From Bacteriovoracaceae bacterium (GTDB lineage Bacteria; Bdellovibrionota; UBA1018): a stretch of 8,138 bases of DNA. The translations under genes and the position numbers were made by a program. The stretch covers positions 1 through 8,138 of the forward strand of contig CANFHS010000105.1 of the NCBI GenBank assembly GCA_947446835.1, given 5' to 3'. The notes beneath the pieces were generated by a model. That model was not told where the DNA came from. It was given only the letters and a program-made list of their open reading frames with translations, and ran no database searches. This document shows positions 5,776 to 8,138 of this stretch, one piece after another (within the stretch, counting starts at the first letter, position 1; every line of letters starts with the position of its first letter).

Positions 5776-6369
5776 ATGGGATCGGCGCGCCGTGGTCCTC
5801 TGAAAGGCTTTGTGGTCCTGGGACTCTTGCTGTCGGCTTCGTCCAGCTGGGCCTCACCGCCGCGAGGCGTGGGGTGCGAGGTGCCGAAGCTGCGGGAGCG
5901 GCTCAACCAGGTGGACCTCCAGCTGAGGGTGCTGTCGGCCCATGCGGCCTATCGGGCCACCGAGGCCGCCGAGCTCGAAGCCGAGCGGGTATCGCTGCTG
6001 GAACGCGGGGTATTTCCGATCCAGGCGGGAGCCACGGTCGCGGTGGTGATGGGCGCCTTGGTGGACCCGCTCTACCTGGTGCCAGCGGTGCTTCCCCATA
6101 ACCGCCTGAACGCGTGGCTTTACCGGATCCCCGGCGATCTCGAAGAGGCTACCCGGATCGCGGGAGACGATCGCGACGATTCCTATGGCCGCATTGAGCG
6201 GCTCCTGGCATTGCGGCTGCGCTTGCTGCGGGAATGCAGGTCGCGCATGGCCGTGGCCCAAGGGGCCAGTGCGAAGGTGAGCGGTCAGCTCCTGAAAAAG
6301 ACTCCCGCTGCCGCGCGCTCGGGCTCGGGCATCGCCACCGTGACGGGCTCGTTCAAGGCTCGCGACTGA
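5776..6369 (+). CDS. Secreted paralog 3: Cys-pair periplasmic protein of unknown function
   Basis: The predicted protein has 197 residues from ATG 5776. An in-frame GTG at 5770, overlapping the previous stop as GTGA, would add two. GGGAG at 5766-5770 serves ATG 5776, while GAGG at 5759-5762 could serve the GTG. The signal peptide runs to SWA at about residue 26. The first Cys (C34) lies in CEVPKLRERLNQVDLQLRVL, followed by a Glu/Ala-rich helix to Phe80-Pro81, then a hydrophobic segment (ATVAVVMGALVDPLYLVPAVL). The closing motif DDRDDSYGRIERLLALRLRL is followed by LREC with Cys at residue 154. The tail is Ala/Ser/Gly/Lys-rich. The closing motif is nearest that of paralog 1 (both have DRDDS[F/Y]), while CxVP is shared with paralog 2. 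Probably translationally coupled to paralog 2. Unknown function; periplasmic or inner-membrane-associated by inference. Confidence 0.85.
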   Translation: MGSARRGPLKGFVVLGLLLSASSSWASPPRGVGCEVPKLRERLNQVDLQLRVLSAHAAYRATEAAELEAERVSLLERGVFPIQAGATVAVVMGALVDPLYLVPAVLPHNRLNAWLYRIPGDLEEATRIAGDDRDDSYGRIERLLALRLRLLRECRSRMAVAQGASAKVSGQLLKKTPAAARSGSGIATVTGSFKARD

Positions 6370-6389
6370 GTCATCCGTAACTGAGTCAT
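6365..6389 (+). repeat. 10-bp direct repeat at the end of paralog 3
   Basis: ACTGAGTCAT occurs at 6365-6374 and again at 6380-6389, a 15-base period. The first copy contains the TGA stop of paralog 3; the second repeats the stop in the same frame 15 bases on. TGAGTCA is a near-palindrome. It may be a small local duplication or a pair of half-sites. Confidence 0.6.
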
Positions 6390-6511
6390 TCTGGCCGAAC
6401 GCGCTGCCCTGCAAATCTTTCCCGTTCAGAACGTTCCTTGCTTCTCCGAAATGCTCTTTGTCTGGCCCACGCAACCACAACGGGGCCTACGAGAGAAGGA
6501 GATGCGAGAAC

Positions 6512-6739
6512 ATGGACAAGCACCCGGTTTCACAGGCTGTGGAAGTGGAAGAAGTCGCTCTGTCCCCGTTCTTCGGCACCGCGCAGGACATGATGGTCAA
6601 GTATTGCCGCTGTGACCAGTGCGGTGCCTACCTCCACTTCACGCATATTACCGATTTTGTCAGGAATCTGACCCAGGAGACCGCCCGGTGCCTGGAGTGC
6701 GGCCAGAAGTCGCGCCGCGTGGTTCATCGGCTCCAGTAA
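6512..6739 (+). CDS. Small Cys4 zinc-ribbon protein
   Basis: The predicted protein has 75 residues. The start ATG 6512 is preceded by AGGAG at 6497-6501 with a 10-nt gap. An acidic N-terminal segment (VEVEEVALSPFF) leads into a zinc ribbon: C34 and C37 in CRCDQCG, C60 and C63 in RCLECG, with an extra Cys at 32. Between the knuckles lies YLHFTHITDFVRNLTQETA, probably a strand and a helix. The end is basic (QKSRRVVHRLQ). Such short ribbon proteins can bind nucleic acid or a protein partner; no specific role can be assigned. It lies 142 nt after the secreted-protein cluster and 62 nt before the glycosylase-like gene. It differs from the zinc ribbon at 2098-2562 in having no SH3-like domain, and the two share no clear sequence outside the Cys spacing. 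Confidence 0.8.
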   Translation: MDKHPVSQAVEVEEVALSPFFGTAQDMMVKYCRCDQCGAYLHFTHITDFVRNLTQETARCLECGQKSRRVVHRLQ

Positions 6740-6801
6740 GCCGATTTCCAGGCGCATCCGGTCACCTTTACAAGCCTCCCGGGATCGAAGAGAGTGGCCG
6801 C

Positions 6802-7260
6802 ATGAATGCAGGCCGCCTCCGCTTCTGGGAAGGATTTTTGCCCGACCGCGCCATCGTGATGGCTCGGCCTGGGGCCGAGAGCCCGCTTCCGGGCCCAGGC
6901 CCGAAGATTCTCTTCGTCGGCGAAGGACTCCTTGAGCCCGGTCCGGAGCGGCAGCTCCTGGATCGCATGGTCGAAGCGCTGGGTTTGGCGCAGGACCAGG
7001 TGGAAGTGGGAGGGCCACCCCTGGAGGCATTGGCACCGGTGATCCAGGCCAGGACTCCTGGTCGCGTGGTGACCCTGGGGCTGCCCGGCTCGGTGCGCGG
7101 TCAGTGGAGCGAGTGTGCGGGAGTGCGTGCCCTGGCGACCCATTCCCCGGCGCAGCTGCTCCAGAACCCCGCCCTGAAGCGCGAAGCGTGGGACGATCTG
7201 AAGGCCGTGGCGGCCGAGCTCGGTCTTGAAATTCCGGCCCGTGGCGGGAGCGGCCGGTGA
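6802..7260 (+). CDS. Degenerate family 4 uracil-DNA glycosylase-like protein
   Basis: The predicted protein has 152 residues. Two regions match the fold of family 4 (Fe-S) uracil-DNA glycosylases: KILFVGEGLLEP with RQLLDRMVEALGL (residues 35-62, like the GEAPG...LLDRML...GL segment), and RVVTLGLPGS followed by ATHSPAQLLQNPALKREAWD (residues 88-131, like the ATYHPAYLLRNP...W.DL segment). The key parts are missing. The GEAPG-type water-activating loop reads GEGLLEPG, the active-site HP[A/S] motif reads HSPA with the His shifted one place, and there is a single Cys (C105) where four would ligate the Fe-S cluster. At 152 residues it is also shorter than the usual 200 or more. It is probably a non-catalytic relative, perhaps DNA-binding, rather than an active repair enzyme. 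The reading frame is intact, so I do not call it a pseudogene. The upstream ribosome-binding site is weak (GAGAG). Its stop overlaps the start of the nfeD-like gene. Confidence 0.7.
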   Translation: MNAGRLRFWEGFLPDRAIVMARPGAESPLPGPGPKILFVGEGLLEPGPERQLLDRMVEALGLAQDQVEVGGPPLEALAPVIQARTPGRVVTLGLPGSVRGQWSECAGVRALATHSPAQLLQNPALKREAWDDLKAVAAELGLEIPARGGSGR

Positions 7261-8138
7261 GGCATTGGACTGCGGCGCTGTGCGGGCTGATGCTGGCGCT
7301 GGCAGCACTTCCGTCGCCGGTGCGCGCCGACGCGGTGGCGCCGGTGTGGGTGGCCCGCGTGCAGGGGACCATCAATCCGGCCGTGGCGAATTACGTGGCG
7401 TCCTCGATCGACCGGGCTTCGCGGGCCGGGGCGCAGGCGCTGGTGGTGGAGCTCGACACGCCGGGCGGGCTGGTCAGTAGCACGCAGGAAATGGCACAGG
7501 CCATCGACCAGTCGCAGGTGCCAGTGGTGGTTTTTGTTTCGCCCGCCGGCGCATCGGCAACCTCCGCCGGGGCGCTGCTGGCCTTGGCGTCGCACTTGGC
7601 GGCCCTTTCGCCCGGAGCGCACATCGGTGCGGCCCATCCGGTGAACGCCGATGGCAAGGACATCGGCGGAAAGATGGGTGAGAAGGCCGAAAATGATGTT
7701 TCGGCTTTTGCGCGGGGACTGGCCGAGGTGCGGGGTCGCAATGTTCAGACCGCCGAGCAGATCGTGCGCAAGAGCGTGAGCTTCACCGCGCAAGAAGCCC
7801 AGGACGGAAAACTGGTGGAGCTGCTGGCGCAGGATCTGCCTGAGCTGATGAAGAAGCTGGATGGGCGGGTCGTGAGGCTGCGCCCGGGCGTGGAGCGCAG
7901 GCTGTCCACGGCCCAGGCCCCCCTGTTGCGCGTGGAGATGAGCCTGGGCCAGGCGTTGCTCCATCGGGTGGCGCATCCGACCATCGCGGCCTTGCTGCTT
8001 TCTGCCGGGGCGGTGCTGATCTACGCCGAAATCCAGACGGCCGGGGTGGGGATCGCCGGAGTGCTGGGCGCCATCTGCCTGGTGCTGGCCTTCATGAGCT
8101 TCCAGATGTTGCCCATCCGCTTGGGCGGCGTGGTGCTC
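7257..8138 (+). CDS. nfeD: NfeD-type membrane serine protease (ClpP-like), 3' end outside window
   Basis: 294 residues are visible from GTG 7257, which overlaps the previous gene's stop as GTGA. A signal peptide or anchor (RHWTAALCGLMLALAALPSP) ends near Ala24. Residues 30-200 are a ClpP/crotonase-like serine protease domain: LVVELDTPGGLV, then VPVVVFVSPAGASATSAG with the expected nucleophile S103, HIGAAHPV, and EKAENDVSAF with K143 as the expected general base. The Ser-Lys spacing of 40 fits the dyad described for the archaeal homolog PH1510 (S97, K138). From about residue 240 come membrane helices (PTIAALLLSAGAVLIYAEIQ, then GIAGVLGAICLVLAFMSFQM and LPIRLGGVVL), matching the NfeD membrane region. 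The remaining helices and the small OB-like C-terminal domain lie beyond the window. These proteases usually pair with a stomatin/slipin-family membrane protein, often the next gene, and are thought to act in membrane protein quality control. The visible part is intact. Confidence 0.93.
   Translation, partial: MRHWTAALCGLMLALAALPSPVRADAVAPVWVARVQGTINPAVANYVASSIDRASRAGAQALVVELDTPGGLVSSTQEMAQAIDQSQVPVVVFVSPAGASATSAGALLALASHLAALSPGAHIGAAHPVNADGKDIGGKMGEKAENDVSAFARGLAEVRGRNVQTAEQIVRKSVSFTAQEAQDGKLVELLAQDLPELMKKLDGRVVRLRPGVERRLSTAQAPLLRVEMSLGQALLHRVAHPTIAALLLSAGAVLIYAEIQTAGVGIAGVLGAICLVLAFMSFQMLPIRLGGVVL

Noticed and set aside
6390..6412. Second sigma54-like site (TGGCCGAACGCGCTGCCC) before the small zinc-ribbon gene
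   Set aside because: GG and GC are separated by 11 bases rather than the required 10.
6802..7260. Calling the UDG-like gene a pseudogene
   Set aside because: The frame is intact, has no internal stop, and overlaps the next gene in a coupled arrangement; a divergent family member is more likely.
7101..7976. A 291-codon open frame on the minus strand
   Set aside because: Antisense to the nfeD protease domain, whose motifs are unambiguous.

Overview
This is a GC-rich stretch (roughly two-thirds G+C by eye), densely packed with genes and with short intergenic gaps. It contains two components of the UvrABC excision repair system, several exported or lipid-anchored proteins, and two small Cys4 zinc-ribbon proteins. 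The gene mix suggests a predatory or delta-type proteobacterial lineage, with Bdellovibrionota as my best guess and Myxococcota as an alternative. The clues are the style of the Cys-rich lipoprotein, the zinc-ribbon/SH3-like protein and the abundance of lineage-specific Sec substrates. This is inference; no ribosomal RNA or other taxonomic marker is present.

Layout. Positions 1-458 hold the 3' end of uvrB. Positions 536-1435 (+) encode a Cys-rich lipoprotein of unknown function. It meets, tail to tail, a two-gene minus-strand unit: a zinc-ribbon/SH3-like protein (2562 down to 2098), then a second lipoprotein (2077 down to 1445). The two convergent stop codons lie inside one perfect inverted repeat. 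uvrC (2630-4330) is divergent from the zinc-ribbon gene, and a good sigma70-like promoter for the minus-strand unit overlaps the uvrC start. This UvrC keeps both nuclease centres and the Fe-S cysteines but ends before the usual C-terminal HhH domain.

Positions 4463-6369 hold three consecutive genes for secreted proteins. The proteins look unrelated at first glance but share a scaffold: signal peptide, a first Cys followed by a [V]-x-x-x-R pattern, a charged helix ending in Phe-Pro, a hydrophobic segment, and D-S-[F/Y]-x17-C. They are best read as a tandem paralog family with a conserved Cys pair. A -24/-12 (sigma54-type) promoter candidate lies at a sensible distance upstream of the first one. 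This cluster is the most likely undescribed system in the window.

Positions 6512-8138 hold a 75-residue zinc-ribbon protein, a short protein resembling a degenerate family 4 uracil-DNA glycosylase without its iron-sulfur cysteines or active-site motifs, and the start of an NfeD-type membrane serine protease. The last two overlap by 4 nt and are probably translationally coupled. I see no tRNA, rRNA, insertion sequence, CRISPR array or phage gene, and no gene-free stretch longer than 150 bases.
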